Counted from the stretch's first letter, positions 48,729 through 58,544 are shown. The stretch is 64,000 bases of DNA from Alphaproteobacteria bacterium (GCA_020848095.1 JADLAT010000003.1:124001-188000), one strand, 5' to 3'. Program-made: numbers and translations. The notes: generated by a model not told the origin, from the sequence alone.

Positions 48729-49358
48729 TCAAGGGCTCCAGTCCAAAAACCATTGCATAAGCACATCGCCGGAAATCTGGCTTTTCTCCGGATGAAATTG
48801 AAAGGCGGCAATATTGTCACGCATAACACCGGCGGTAAGTTCTCGCCCATAATGAACCGTCGAGTTCACATCCTCGTTACCGGGCGTATCCAGCGCAAAA
48901 GAATGAGCAAAGTAAAAGGATTTATGCCGCCCCAAACGCGATTCCAGCTTTTTCAGGCTTTCGCTAAAACGCACATCACTCCAGCCCATATGCGGCACCG
49001 GGCGATCTTCCACCCCCAAAGAGCGCAGGGGGACAACGCGCCCCTTGATCCAGCCAAGCCCCTTATGATGGCCAAATTCATAGAGATCCTCCGCCATAAG
49101 CTGCATCCCCACACAGATGCCCATAATGGGCGTTGCCTTGGTGAAAACAGCTTCTTCGAGCGCCTGATCCAGATTCAGTTTTTTTAAATTCTCCATAGCC
49201 ATTCCCGCCGCACCAACGCCCGGCAGCACCAGACGATCACAAGAGAGAATTTGATCAGGGCAAGACACAAGAGAGGCATCACCCCCGGCATACTCTATAG
49301 CCTTTATGACGGAGGCTATATTGCCCGCGCCATAGTCAATGATGCCGATTTTACTCAT
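48729..49358 (-). CDS. HisH-like glutamine amidotransferase subunit
   Basis: A 209-residue class I glutamine amidotransferase. It begins MSKIGIIDYGAGNIASV and has the oxyanion/nucleophile motif GICVGMQLM and the His-Glu pair in QFHPEKS. All triad residues are present, so glutaminase activity is expected. It would feed ammonia to the HisF-like barrel and then to the WbpG-like enzyme. The start at 49358 lies 4 bases after the WbpG-like gene; an open frame to 49481 would overlap that gene and adds nothing HisH-like. Confidence 0.87.
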   Translation of the reverse strand: MSKIGIIDYGAGNIASVIKAIEYAGGDASLVSCPDQILSCDRLVLPGVGAAGMAMENLKKLNLDQALEEAVFTKATPIMGICVGMQLMAEDLYEFGHHKGLGWIKGRVVPLRSLGVEDRPVPHMGWSDVRFSESLKKLESRLGRHKSFYFAHSFALDTPGNEDVNSTVHYGRELTAGVMRDNIAAFQFHPEKSQISGDVLMQWFLDWSP

Positions 49359-49362
49359 AAGC

Positions 49363-50541
49363 CTAGTCCTGATAACCGGCCAGTTTTTTATCAAAACCGG
49401 CGAAATCGTCCGGCTCTTTATTAACGCGAAGGATGTCCTCGGCCTTGGGCATGACATTAGGGGCCACGACATGCCTTTCAATCACTTCCATGAAGTCTTT
49501 TTCATCGATTTCCAGAATTTTCAGGAAGCGATCAAGGGCTGCCGGACGACGCCCATCATATTTTTCAACAAGCTCCACCCCTTCCTCACGGCTCAGGCGG
49601 TTATTACGAATGTCGATAGAGGCCAGATGCGCCGTACGGCCAAAGCCGCGCTTGAGAAATTTAATATAATCCCGAACACCCTGCATAAAGCATTCAATTT
49701 TCTCATAATTATACTCCGGCGGCACGCCTTCAACTTCATCGCGCTCCCACCCCAGCTCTTTTTCGATAATTTCAACCTGTTTACGGACGTCCCACTGGAT
49801 ATAATACCCCAAAAAGACCGAGCGCGTACCGGCAGCCCGCAAATCTTTAGCCGGCGGATAGGTAAAGGGCTTCAGGTCACGCAGTTCGACTTTATAATCG
49901 GAGATTGTGTCATCCAGCATCCCCAGCATATCCTCGGCATTTATACCAAGATTGATCTTACGGTTAAAGCGCCGCTCATTAGCCTCTTCAATTTCATCGT
50001 AGGAGTAAAAAGAGGAATATTCCGCGCCTGGCTCCCCCCAAAAGAGAAGGGGGACCTGATAACGCAAGGACGTCCACATCGGATAGGCAAAAATGCCCGT
50101 GTGACAATGCCAGCAGAAATCACCGCGCCGAACCAGAGATTCGTACATCAGCTTGCGCACAACCTTCCAGTTAGGGGAAAAACGCAACGAATCCACACCT
50201 AGCCGCTTAAACACACGGTCCGCATTTGCCTCCACAACAGGGCGCATAAACAGGTGATCAAACCGAACCACCAGACATTTCAAGCCCAGCTCCCGCACCA
50301 GATACCACAAGGTGAAAGCAGAATCCTTGCCGCCCGAAAAGGGCACGATGCAATCATAATCATTCTTACCGCGATGAAGCTCTACCAGTTCATGCAGCTC
50401 TTTCTTCCGGGCATCCCAATCAATATTATCCCGCTTGAAATCAATCTGATGACAGACCGAACATTGCCCGTCGCCATCAAACGCCAGAGACTCCGCCGTT
50501 TCCGGCATAACGCATTTCGTGCAGGTGTGAATATCGGACAT
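49363..50541 (-). CDS. N-acetyl sugar amidotransferase (WbpG/PseA family)
   Basis: A 392-residue protein with an N-terminal zinc-binding CTKCVMPET...CSVC set and an N-type ATP pyrophosphatase motif VPFSGGKDSAFTLWYL near residue 80. This family converts an acetamido group to an acetamidino group using ammonia from HisH/HisF-type partners, both encoded immediately downstream. The start at 50541 follows GGGAG by six bases; an in-frame ATG at 50598 overlaps the ABC transporter. Acetamidino-nonulosonic acids are known on Campylobacter flagellin and Legionella LPS. Confidence 0.88.
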   Translation of the reverse strand: MSDIHTCTKCVMPETAESLAFDGDGQCSVCHQIDFKRDNIDWDARKKELHELVELHRGKNDYDCIVPFSGGKDSAFTLWYLVRELGLKCLVVRFDHLFMRPVVEANADRVFKRLGVDSLRFSPNWKVVRKLMYESLVRRGDFCWHCHTGIFAYPMWTSLRYQVPLLFWGEPGAEYSSFYSYDEIEEANERRFNRKINLGINAEDMLGMLDDTISDYKVELRDLKPFTYPPAKDLRAAGTRSVFLGYYIQWDVRKQVEIIEKELGWERDEVEGVPPEYNYEKIECFMQGVRDYIKFLKRGFGRTAHLASIDIRNNRLSREEGVELVEKYDGRRPAALDRFLKILEIDEKDFMEVIERHVVAPNVMPKAEDILRVNKEPDDFAGFDKKLAGYQD

Positions 50542-50555
50542 GGGCTCCCATTTTC

Positions 50556-52280
50556 TCAGGATGTTGATTTTATAAATTTTCCACCCGAGAGATAACATAT
50601 ACGGTCGCAGATTTGAAGTGATTGTTCATTATGGGCAATAATCAGGACCGCCGCATTCCGGCCAAGATCCTTTATCGCCTCAAGAACTTCTTTTTCCGTA
50701 TCTTTATCCAGTGCCGAGGTTGCTTCATCAAAAATCAAAATTTCGCGGCTGAAATAAAACGCTCTGGCCACCGCCAGCCTTTGCCTTTGCCCGCCGGAAA
50801 GAAAGGCAGCATCCTCACCCACGGCGCTATTTTCAAGCTCCGGCAGGGTGGAAACGAGATCCTTTAACTGCGCCTTATCAAGAGCCGCCCATATTTTATC
50901 CCTATCGACATCCGCATCGCCCAGAGCAATGTTACGGCTGATACTGGCATCCAAGATTGTCGGTTTTTGTGGAATATAGGCCGCATAATTATGTCCCGAC
51001 CATTCTCCGGCAGATACATTTTTTCCATTCAGAGTAATCTCACCGCCAGAGGGCTCCAGCAGGCCCAGAATAATGTTAACCACTGTGCTTTTCCCTGCGC
51101 CGGAAGCACCGGAAATTCCAATGATTTCACCCTTTTTAATCTCCAGATCAAGCTCATCTAAAACCTTTTTATCTGAATCAGGATAAGCAAAACTAAGGTT
51201 TTTAAGCGAAAGCGTCTCAAAGGCGGGGTGAGCGCTTTCAATCATTCGCGCGGCGGGTTTATAGGAATCCAGCTCTTTCATTTCCGCGTATAGATCATCA
51301 ATGGTTTTATAGGAATAACGCAGATTACCAATATTGGAGACAATCTGATTTGCAGAGGGCAGCAGCCGCACCGAAGCCACAGCAAACACAGCAAGACTAT
51401 CAATCAAGGCGGTTCCGTTACCATCTTGGACCAGCATGAATAACGCGCTGGCAATCACAACCGCCAGTATTAAAAGCTCAAGAACATAACGCGGCAGCAT
51501 TTGCACAAAGGCAACATAGGCATTAATTTCAGATGCGCGCCGGGCGCTGTTCGCGACCTCATGCTGGAAATAATCGCCGCACCCCAATACGCGGGCCTCC
51601 TTAATGCTTAAGATGCCCTCCCGGATGGCCCGCACCATATCGCTATTGGCATTGATCAGCTCCGCTCCGGCCTTTTTAAGGCGCCGCCTTAATGTGAAAT
51701 CGTAGAAAAACCCAAAACTGATGAGGATAATCATCGCCGTAACGGTTGGTACAGGGTAGGAAAGCAGAAGATAGGCAAGAACAATGCAAATGGTGATCGA
51801 CTCCCCGGTGATACGAAGCAGGGACCCCACAACGGCCTTCGAAAACTGGCTGATATGCGATTGCATAATATTGAGGATATCGTTAGAGCGGCGCTTCGTA
51901 TGATAGAGATACGGGGCGGCCAGAAACAACGCCGAGAACCTGTCCCGCAGATACGTTTGAAGATCATAGGAAAAATCGAGAATAAGCTTTTGGGTGGCGA
52001 CGTTCAAAACGGTTTTTATCAGAAAAACCGCAAACAACACTCCAGAGAGCCAGAGCAGGGCCTGAATATGTGTTTGAATACCGACCGCATCCGAAAAGCT
52101 GACCCATAAATCATAGGTTTCCAGTCGCGCTGGGTTTTGCAAAACAGCCAGAAAGGGGATAATGAGAGAAAGGCCGACAAGCTCCAAAATCAAGGCCAGC
52201 ATGGTCAAAAACAACATCAACGGCAGTTGCCCCTTCATACGCCCCGCGATAAAAAATATTTTCTTAAGATATTTGATCAT
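50556..52280 (-). CDS. ABC-type lipid-linked glycan flippase (MsbA/PglK-like)
   Basis: A 574-residue half transporter: a six-helix transmembrane domain (about 1-320) fused to an ATPase domain with Walker A GASGAGKSTVVN, the signature LSGGQRQRLAVARA, Walker B ILIFDEATSALD and the switch His in IAHNEQS. In a glycan locus with glycosyltransferases but no Wzx or Wzy, the most likely role is flipping lipid-linked oligosaccharide, as PglK does. Its ATG overlaps the upstream glycosyltransferase stop by four bases. Confidence 0.85.
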   Translation of the reverse strand: MIKYLKKIFFIAGRMKGQLPLMLFLTMLALILELVGLSLIIPFLAVLQNPARLETYDLWVSFSDAVGIQTHIQALLWLSGVLFAVFLIKTVLNVATQKLILDFSYDLQTYLRDRFSALFLAAPYLYHTKRRSNDILNIMQSHISQFSKAVVGSLLRITGESITICIVLAYLLLSYPVPTVTAMIILISFGFFYDFTLRRRLKKAGAELINANSDMVRAIREGILSIKEARVLGCGDYFQHEVANSARRASEINAYVAFVQMLPRYVLELLILAVVIASALFMLVQDGNGTALIDSLAVFAVASVRLLPSANQIVSNIGNLRYSYKTIDDLYAEMKELDSYKPAARMIESAHPAFETLSLKNLSFAYPDSDKKVLDELDLEIKKGEIIGISGASGAGKSTVVNIILGLLEPSGGEITLNGKNVSAGEWSGHNYAAYIPQKPTILDASISRNIALGDADVDRDKIWAALDKAQLKDLVSTLPELENSAVGEDAAFLSGGQRQRLAVARAFYFSREILIFDEATSALDKDTEKEVLEAIKDLGRNAAVLIIAHNEQSLQICDRICYLSGGKFIKSTS

Positions 52281-53095
52281 TTATTTTCCACAGCATCGTT
52301 CTGAGGCTTGAGAATCTGAATGATCTCAACCGGAATACAGGCCAGCATAAAGCTTCGCAGACTAAAATAAAGAACATATAGCTTTGAACCGTCATAATAG
52401 CGCCAACGCGCTCTGAGCGCGTCCCGGAACTGCCGGAAACGCTTGCGACCACTGATGGAGTTTTTGCGCACCCTGCGCCGAATAAGCGGCTGGGCCAGCA
52501 TGGACACAACGCCGGCACCAGCAAAGCGCATCCAAAGCTCCATATCCTGCGATGTTTTCATATTTTCGTTATAGCCGCCCAGCATTCGAAAAACATCCGT
52601 TCGCATCATGACACTGGAATGCGGAAAAGGCGTACACAGCAAGATTCGTTTGCTCACCGCCGCATCGCTATAAGCGCCCCATAATCTCACTGTGCCATTT
52701 TCATATTCATCATTTGAGTTGCTCCCCAAAAGCACCAAATCAGCCCGCGCAGCAAAGGCGTGAACCTGTTGCGCAAAACGATCCGCCATACAGACATCAT
52801 CCGCATCAATGCGGGCCAGAAGCGCCCCCTGAGCCAAAGCCGCCGCACGATTAAGCGCAATGGTCAGGCCGGTATTGCTTTGCCGGATCACACGAATTCG
52901 GGAGTCTTCCGCCGCCAGCTTTTCCAGTATCCGGGAAGAGGAATCACGCGAGCCATCATCAATAATGATAAATTCAAAATTACTGTAACTTTGATTCATA
53001 ACCGAACGTAGCGTCTCTTCCAGCGTTTCTTCATCGTTAAACACCGACATTAAAACGCTTACCAACGGCCTTTCCGGCAGGGCGGGCAGGGTCAT
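52277..53095 (-). CDS. GT2 family glycosyltransferase
   Basis: A ~272-residue GT-A enzyme: VSVLMSVFNDEETLEETLRS near the N-terminus, FEFIIIDDGSRDSS, ARIDADDVCMADRF (the DxD metal site) and QDMELWMRFA. It should add one sugar to a growing lipid-linked chain. The start at 53095 overlaps the upstream GT4 stop by ATGA; an ATG at 53122 would overlap further. A C-terminal hydrophobic stretch (about 235-260) may touch the membrane. Confidence 0.88.
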   Translation of the reverse strand: MTLPALPERPLVSVLMSVFNDEETLEETLRSVMNQSYSNFEFIIIDDGSRDSSSRILEKLAAEDSRIRVIRQSNTGLTIALNRAAALAQGALLARIDADDVCMADRFAQQVHAFAARADLVLLGSNSNDEYENGTVRLWGAYSDAAVSKRILLCTPFPHSSVMMRTDVFRMLGGYNENMKTSQDMELWMRFAGAGVVSMLAQPLIRRRVRKNSISGRKRFRQFRDALRARWRYYDGSKLYVLYFSLRSFMLACIPVEIIQILKPQNDAVENK

Positions 53096-54264
53096 AACGC
53101 GCCCCTCTCTGCCTTGAGACAACGCTCCAGACGCGCTTCCTCCGCGATAAGAAAACGGCGGTAACTGTTATTTTTTTCCACGAAGGCTCGCGCCGTCTGC
53201 CCTAGCTTGTCTCGCAAAACAGGGTCCGCCGCCACAACGCCAATCGCGCTTGCAAGAGATTGCGGATCACAACCGCAAAGCCAGCCGGATTTTTCATGCT
53301 CAATCACCGAATTTATGCCCGGCACATCCGTGGCAATCACCGCCTTGCCGCAGGCCATAGCCTCCAAAAGAGCCTTTGGATTGCCTTCAAAAAAAGACGG
53401 TAGAATAAAAGCTTCATAGCGCCCCAAAATTTCTGGAACCCGGTCATTGGCGATCCGGCCCTTAAAGAACACTTTTGCATCCAGAGCCTGCGAGCGGGCG
53501 GTCAACGCCTCCAGCAATTCTCCATCGCCATAAATATCCAGCGTGCAATTTGCAAGTACCACCGCCTCCAGCAGCGCATCCAGGTTTTTCTGGGCATTTA
53601 ATCTGCCGATATAAACCAGATCGGAAGCATCATTATTCACTACGGGAGCAGGGGCCGGAGCAAAAAGATCAGTATCAATCCAGTTAGGCTGCACATCGAT
53701 CCATCGGCCTTCCAAACATTTGAATTTTCGGCGGGCGAAATCGGCATCCTCTTGCGAGGCCACCACAATCACATCGGAAAATCGGTAAACCAGCCAGTCA
53801 ACCAGCCAGGCCAGCGCCACGCGCGCCTTGCCCTGTTTTTGTGCAATGGTGAAGGCCAAGTATTCATAACCGCTACGCCCTATGACCTTACCGCCAAACA
53901 GCCAGCGCGCAAAAACAGCATTCCAGCCTCCCCAGAATTGGTTGGTTTTATAAATAGACGCCTTTGCAATTTTATCTTTAAATTTCAGCAGCACCAAAGG
54001 CGAGAAAAACAGCCGCAGAAGGCGCGAAGAGGGAATGGTTTTCCCGGCATAGGCCGGTAAAATCTCAATAGGGGATAAAGCCTCGGAAAATGCCTGATCA
54101 CGGTCATCACCATAGGTCACAAAGGTAATTTTCCAGCCCTTTTCCTGTGCCAGAAAAAGATAAGGGCGCACCTCTCGTTCCAAAAGCCCGCTATCCTTCC
54201 ATATCTGCAAGGACACATCATGCGTAAAAAACAAAACAAGGTTTTTTGATTGAGACTGCTTCAT
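53092..54264 (-). CDS. GT4 family glycosyltransferase A
   Basis: A 390-residue GT-B enzyme. The C-terminal half has VYIGRLNAQKNLDALLEA, the donor-site motif SFFEGNPKALLEAMACGKAVIATDVPG and VIEHEKSGWL. The EX7E motif glutamates are present. It retains the glycosidic configuration of the donor, as expected for GT4. It overlaps its neighbours by ATGA at both ends, so is part of one transcription unit. Confidence 0.88.
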   Translation of the reverse strand: MKQSQSKNLVLFFTHDVSLQIWKDSGLLEREVRPYLFLAQEKGWKITFVTYGDDRDQAFSEALSPIEILPAYAGKTIPSSRLLRLFFSPLVLLKFKDKIAKASIYKTNQFWGGWNAVFARWLFGGKVIGRSGYEYLAFTIAQKQGKARVALAWLVDWLVYRFSDVIVVASQEDADFARRKFKCLEGRWIDVQPNWIDTDLFAPAPAPVVNNDASDLVYIGRLNAQKNLDALLEAVVLANCTLDIYGDGELLEALTARSQALDAKVFFKGRIANDRVPEILGRYEAFILPSFFEGNPKALLEAMACGKAVIATDVPGINSVIEHEKSGWLCGCDPQSLASAIGVVAADPVLRDKLGQTARAFVEKNNSYRRFLIAEEARLERCLKAERGAL

Positions 54265-55313
54265 TGGCCGCGTGCCAATCGTCTTTGCAGGGCATTTTTT
54301 AAACGCGTTGTAATTTTGTAAAAAGCCAATACCACGCGGAGCCTTTTAAACCCGCAGAGATTTTTCCTGCGCCCACCACCATCTTTCAGGGTTTGGGCAC
54401 ATAAAACGGCATGGGCAAGATATTTACCCGCCACCGCGTCAATTGAATCCATATCAATGGCCGCTCTGTAATCCGCCAGATTGGCTGCAAGCCTGTCAAG
54501 CGCCGGAAGAACATCCTCAACCCCGTCAAAGAGTACGCCGCCGCCCTTCAAAATTTCGGGATGCCCACCACTATTGCGCGCCAAAGCCGGAAGACCGCAG
54601 CAAAGCCCCTCAATCAACGCATTGGAGCAGGGGTCATTAACACTCGCGGTAATAAAAATATCCTGCGCCCTTAAGATATCGGCCAGATCGGGACTGGTCG
54701 CCGGGGGCAGACATTGAATATTTTTAAAGGCAATAGGCGTGTTCCCGACAAAGATCATTTCATAGGACTCAAAATCAAGATTTTCATCGAGATAATGATA
54801 CACATCAAAGCCCTTTCGCATATTCGCGGCCCAGCTCGTAGCAATCAAGCGTATTTTCGAACCCGGCTTACGCTGCGCCGGAGGATAAAAAACCGCCGGG
54901 TCAGGCGCGTTCATTACGGATGTAAACGGCAGAGCTGGCTTCATCCCAAAACGCAGACAGTTTTCCCGGCTCCAGTTTGTTTGAAAAATGGTGCCGTCCG
55001 CAATAAGGCTATTTACTTTAAAAACAAGCCGGTCCGTGGAAAGTCCGCCGCCCCTGATGAGCTTCACAGGGCCATCAACCCGGTGGAGCAGAGCCATATC
55101 CGGAGAAACGCGCCGAAGCGCCTCAAGCGCCTTTAAATCATTTCCATCTGCCCCGAAATGATGACTGTTGACCAAGATGGCATTTGCCTGCGCCGGGTCT
55201 TCAGCATACGCGCTTTGACGGCGCAGAGCCTCTCGCAGGGCTTTAAGAAATTGATTTCCGCCGCCCCAGGGTGCGTCTTTAAAATCATATAATATGTGCA
55301 GCTTAAAACTCAT
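54261..55313 (-). CDS. GT4-like glycosyltransferase B
   Basis: A 350-residue GT-B-like protein. It has WGGGNQFLKALREAL near the N-terminus, LLHRVDGPVKLIRGG near residue 90, TNWSRENCLRFG, and a C-terminal donor-site segment FITASVNDPCSNALIEGLCCGLPALARNSGGHPEI with the EX7-type glutamate. The C-terminal basic tail may associate with the membrane. It is more divergent than the other GT4 enzymes here. Confidence 0.78.
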   Translation of the reverse strand: MSFKLHILYDFKDAPWGGGNQFLKALREALRRQSAYAEDPAQANAILVNSHHFGADGNDLKALEALRRVSPDMALLHRVDGPVKLIRGGGLSTDRLVFKVNSLIADGTIFQTNWSRENCLRFGMKPALPFTSVMNAPDPAVFYPPAQRKPGSKIRLIATSWAANMRKGFDVYHYLDENLDFESYEMIFVGNTPIAFKNIQCLPPATSPDLADILRAQDIFITASVNDPCSNALIEGLCCGLPALARNSGGHPEILKGGGVLFDGVEDVLPALDRLAANLADYRAAIDMDSIDAVAGKYLAHAVLCAQTLKDGGGRRKNLCGFKRLRVVLAFYKITTRLKNALQRRLARGQ

Positions 55314-55322
55314 AGCCGCAGA

Positions 55323-56735
55323 TCAACCCATCCGGGCAAGGGCCGTCTCATCAAGCGCCTCATCAAGCTGGCGCTTTTCCGCTATTTCAAGCGTGTTAAG
55401 CTCTCCCAGTTTCTCTTGAAACTTTTCTTCCGAATGCGGATTATCGACCAGGACTTCAAGCCCTTCAATAATCTCCGGGGTTATTTTAGAATTATACTGC
55501 TGAAAAAAGGCCTCTACAGCCTGATCGCGCTTGGCCGCATAAAGCGCAGCATCCACATTGCGCAAAGCTTCACGCTGATTATTTTTACAAAATTTGCATA
55601 GCGGATTAATACTGTCGCATCCCTTGTTAACGGTTTCCCGCAAATGCTTTAACAGGGAATGATTCCATATTTTATCTGCTTTTTCTGCTGTTGAAATATT
55701 CAAACGGGCATAGTCCACCTTAAACAGCTCCGCCCGGTTGCAAACTCCGACAAAATGAGAATTTGCCCGGTCCAAAACCGGATTAAAATGCAGATGTGAC
55801 CACGGCAGATGACACTGGATAGTGGTATCAATATTCTCATCATCCCAATGGACGGATTCCGCAGGCTGTCTCCAGTAATCAGGCTTCGCCGGCTCCAGTT
55901 TCATACCCATATCACGGGCTTTACTGTAAATATCATCCAGAACGGCATTGCCAGCCGCAATATCGTACTCATAAGAAACATTTTGATCCTGCAACTTATT
56001 ACGACCGCCATAATAACGGTTAACAATAACGTGATCCGCGCCCAGATTAACAGCCTTCTCCAAAATGGCTTCATACTCATCGGCATTTAAGCGTTGCAGG
56101 GCAAAGTTAAAAGCCACCACTGGCTTACGCTTACCACGCGCCGCTTTAAGATCGCGCAAGGCCGCCAGATTGGTATCCACCTTTTCAATTTTTCCGGTCA
56201 TGATGGCGCGGTAACCATCCGTGGTCCCGGCATGATAGGACACAATAATATAATCAAAACCATGCTCGACCATAGAATCCAGCACATCCCCCTTCATCAG
56301 GGATGCGTTGGTATTGACCATAAGCTTTGTGCCAAATTTTTTCTTCATATGGGCAACAATCTGGCCAAATTCCTTTGCTACCAGAGGCTCCTCGCTACCT
56401 CCGTAGAAGCTGAGATTATAGGCTTCTTCCAGAACACCTTCATAGTTACGGATATGCTCCAGGGTGATCTCGTTTTTAGAACGTTTGGGGTAGAGGATAT
56501 TGTCTTTGTGAATTTCACAAAAAAGGCAGCGGTAGTTACAAATAGCCGTTGGCGCAATACGCACACTCACGGGACGAGTCGTAACAAGCGTTGTGCCTTG
56601 TAAGAACGCCCGGCAAGCCAATAAAGCATTACGGTATTTACTGAGTTTTCGGGTGCGAGGAATTGCATAAGCAAAGATTGAAACTATAAGAAACACAGGC
56701 CCTAGTTTTTTTGCCCAATAAATCAACCTATCCAT
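55323..56735 (-). CDS. Radical SAM protein with SPASM-like C-terminus
   Basis: A 470-residue protein with an N-terminal hydrophobic segment (about 12-26). The radical SAM CX3CX2C motif is in ICNYRCLFCEIH near residue 65, followed by SFYGGSEEPL, which corresponds to the GGE motif. A C-terminal cysteine-rich region (CHLPW, VCNRAEL, CDSINPLCKFCKNNQ) could bind auxiliary iron-sulfur clusters. It lies between two glycosyltransferase genes, 10 and 19 bases away. The substrate is unknown. Sugar or peptide modification are both possible. Confidence 0.8.
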   Translation of the reverse strand: MDRLIYWAKKLGPVFLIVSIFAYAIPRTRKLSKYRNALLACRAFLQGTTLVTTRPVSVRIAPTAICNYRCLFCEIHKDNILYPKRSKNEITLEHIRNYEGVLEEAYNLSFYGGSEEPLVAKEFGQIVAHMKKKFGTKLMVNTNASLMKGDVLDSMVEHGFDYIIVSYHAGTTDGYRAIMTGKIEKVDTNLAALRDLKAARGKRKPVVAFNFALQRLNADEYEAILEKAVNLGADHVIVNRYYGGRNKLQDQNVSYEYDIAAGNAVLDDIYSKARDMGMKLEPAKPDYWRQPAESVHWDDENIDTTIQCHLPWSHLHFNPVLDRANSHFVGVCNRAELFKVDYARLNISTAEKADKIWNHSLLKHLRETVNKGCDSINPLCKFCKNNQREALRNVDAALYAAKRDQAVEAFFQQYNSKITPEIIEGLEVLVDNPHSEEKFQEKLGELNTLEIAEKRQLDEALDETALARMG

Positions 56736-56754
56736 GTATCCCCCAAATTTTCAT

Positions 56755-57891
56755 TCAGCCCATGCGTGCTTCGATATCTCTGTACAGGGATTCGCAGGCT
56801 TCGGCGACTTTGCACCATGTATATTGCTCGGCACGTTTCAAACTGTTTACGCTGAATTCGCTTGCAAGGCAAGGGTCTTGGGCTATTTTAGCCAGCGCCA
56901 GAGCCAATCCGTCCACATCTTCCGAGGGAAGAACAAAGCCGCAATTTTGCCCCTCCATAACATCGCGCGCCATGCCGACATCGGTACTGACGAGCGGCAC
57001 ACCGCAGGCCAGAGATTCCAAAATCGCTTTGGGACCGCCTTCCTCCCGCGAGCTAACGAGATAAGCATCCAAAAGCTGATACAGGCCCACAACATCATCT
57101 GGATCATCATAATATTCATGAATATACGCAATACCAAGTCGCTCCAGCCCGGCCTTCACATAGCCGCGCGCCGGGCCGGAAAGCAGACAAAATATGGGGC
57201 GTTTAATCTTAAGAGCCTCAAGCGTTTGCAGGAAAATATCCGGTCCCTTGATCATTTTAGGCTCTAAACCCTCATCCCAGCCTTCACCATCTTTTTGAAA
57301 AGAGCCGATAACAAAGGCCTCCTCAGGAATCCCCAGCCCCTGACGCCGCGCCTGACGCAAAGAGGGCTCAAGCGGCTTAAAAACACCCGTATCAACCCCG
57401 ATCGGCACATAAAACAGCTTCTCATCGGGCAGGCCCAGCGCCAAGAAACGCTCCCGCATGATAGAGTTCGCATAGGCAACGGCATCAATCCGGTGGATGT
57501 TGGCGCGCAAGAGATCAAATCTTTTATCAAGCTGCGGGTCCTCGCCATAGCGCCCATGAAAGAACGTTACGACATGCCGGTTTTTCAGCCCGGTTTTTCG
57601 AAACCCTTGCGTTTCAAAAACATAGGAAGAGCCGTAATGCAAAATTTTTCCGGCCTGAAAGAGCGACGCTGTCTCAATCCGGGCCCGCCGGCCAAGCGCC
57701 CGGAGGTGTCTGGTAATGTGAATACCATCCCATTTGATGGACCAGTTCGCATCCTCCACCACATAGACAACAGGTAAAGGCGGGGCAGGGCGGTCAAACA
57801 GAAAGGCGGGGACAAGCCGCAATCGCAAGACAGATTTTGTAAGTGCGCAGAGCTTTGCCTGAATTTTATGAATTATTTTATGAATATTCAT
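56755..57891 (-). CDS. GT4 family glycosyltransferase C
   Basis: A 378-residue GT-B enzyme. It has FYVPIGVDTGVFKPL, IGSFQKDG, and the donor-site motif SSREEGGPKAILESLACGVPLVSTDVGMA, with the EX7E pair. The N-terminus has VVYVVEDANWSIKWDG. It is separated from the upstream methyltransferase by two bases and ends 19 bases before the radical SAM gene. Confidence 0.88.
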   Translation of the reverse strand: MNIHKIIHKIQAKLCALTKSVLRLRLVPAFLFDRPAPPLPVVYVVEDANWSIKWDGIHITRHLRALGRRARIETASLFQAGKILHYGSSYVFETQGFRKTGLKNRHVVTFFHGRYGEDPQLDKRFDLLRANIHRIDAVAYANSIMRERFLALGLPDEKLFYVPIGVDTGVFKPLEPSLRQARRQGLGIPEEAFVIGSFQKDGEGWDEGLEPKMIKGPDIFLQTLEALKIKRPIFCLLSGPARGYVKAGLERLGIAYIHEYYDDPDDVVGLYQLLDAYLVSSREEGGPKAILESLACGVPLVSTDVGMARDVMEGQNCGFVLPSEDVDGLALALAKIAQDPCLASEFSVNSLKRAEQYTWCKVAEACESLYRDIEARMG

Positions 57892-57893
57892 GA

Positions 57894-58544
57894 TCAGGCC
57901 TCTGGCCTATGCCCCAAAACAAACCAGCCAGTGGTAATGAAAGAACGGGATTTTCCAGTGCGCCGGTCTAACAAACCAAATACCTTTGAGAAAACTCTAA
58001 GCAACCGCACCCGAATACGCAGCCCCAGACTGCCCGGATTATAGGAACGATAAGTATGCGCACGAAGAAGATCGTATATAACGGCAAAAAGGCCGCCCAT
58101 CGGCTCCAGTATCTCTATGTCCAGACCGGCATCCGCAAACCCCGCGCGGAGCATGTCCGCCGTCCAGCGCGTATAATCTGATGGATCACCGTGTACCTGA
58201 TACAAAAACGGCATGGTGACTAAAATCCTGCCGCCGGGTTTTAAAAGCCGCGCCGCCTCGCGCAGGACAATCTCCGGATGACGCACATGCTCCAAAAGCT
58301 CGGTCATAACCACCCAGTCCGCGCCAGCATCCGGCAGGGGAATTTTTTCTGCCGGAGCGATGATATCGGCCCCCGTGGCCGGGTCTATGTTGATAATCGT
58401 CCAGCTTTCGACCTGTTTTTCGGGAACAACAAACGCGCTGCGGCTATTTTTGCGCTCCCCGCCGATATCCAGAACCACCCCTGAAAAATCCTTACGGTAT
58501 TCATTCAAGACACGGTTAAGATGCTGCCGCCGGAAAGTGATCAT
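57894..58544 (-). CDS. SAM-dependent class I methyltransferase
   Basis: A 216-residue methyltransferase. It has VVLDIGGERKNS (motif I), a GADWVVMTELLEHVRHPEIVLREAARLLKPGGRILVTMPF segment holding motifs II and III, and HGDPSDYTRWTADML, typical of methyltransferase-11-type enzymes in glycan loci. It may O-methylate a sugar. It begins 13 bases after the TylF-like gene and ends two bases before GT4 C. Confidence 0.82.
   Translation of the reverse strand: MITFRRQHLNRVLNEYRKDFSGVVLDIGGERKNSRSAFVVPEKQVESWTIINIDPATGADIIAPAEKIPLPDAGADWVVMTELLEHVRHPEIVLREAARLLKPGGRILVTMPFLYQVHGDPSDYTRWTADMLRAGFADAGLDIEILEPMGGLFAVIYDLLRAHTYRSYNPGSLGLRIRVRLLRVFSKVFGLLDRRTGKSRSFITTGWFVLGHRPEA

Noticed and set aside
47965..49358. 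Histidine biosynthesis genes hisF and hisH.
   Set aside because: The HisF-like protein lacks the first catalytic Asp, and both genes sit with a WbpG-like gene in a glycan locus, so histidine synthesis is unlikely.
49339..50202. Long open frame (287 codons) on the plus strand, opposite the WbpG-like gene.
   Set aside because: Antisense to a clearly coding gene and without recognisable motifs.
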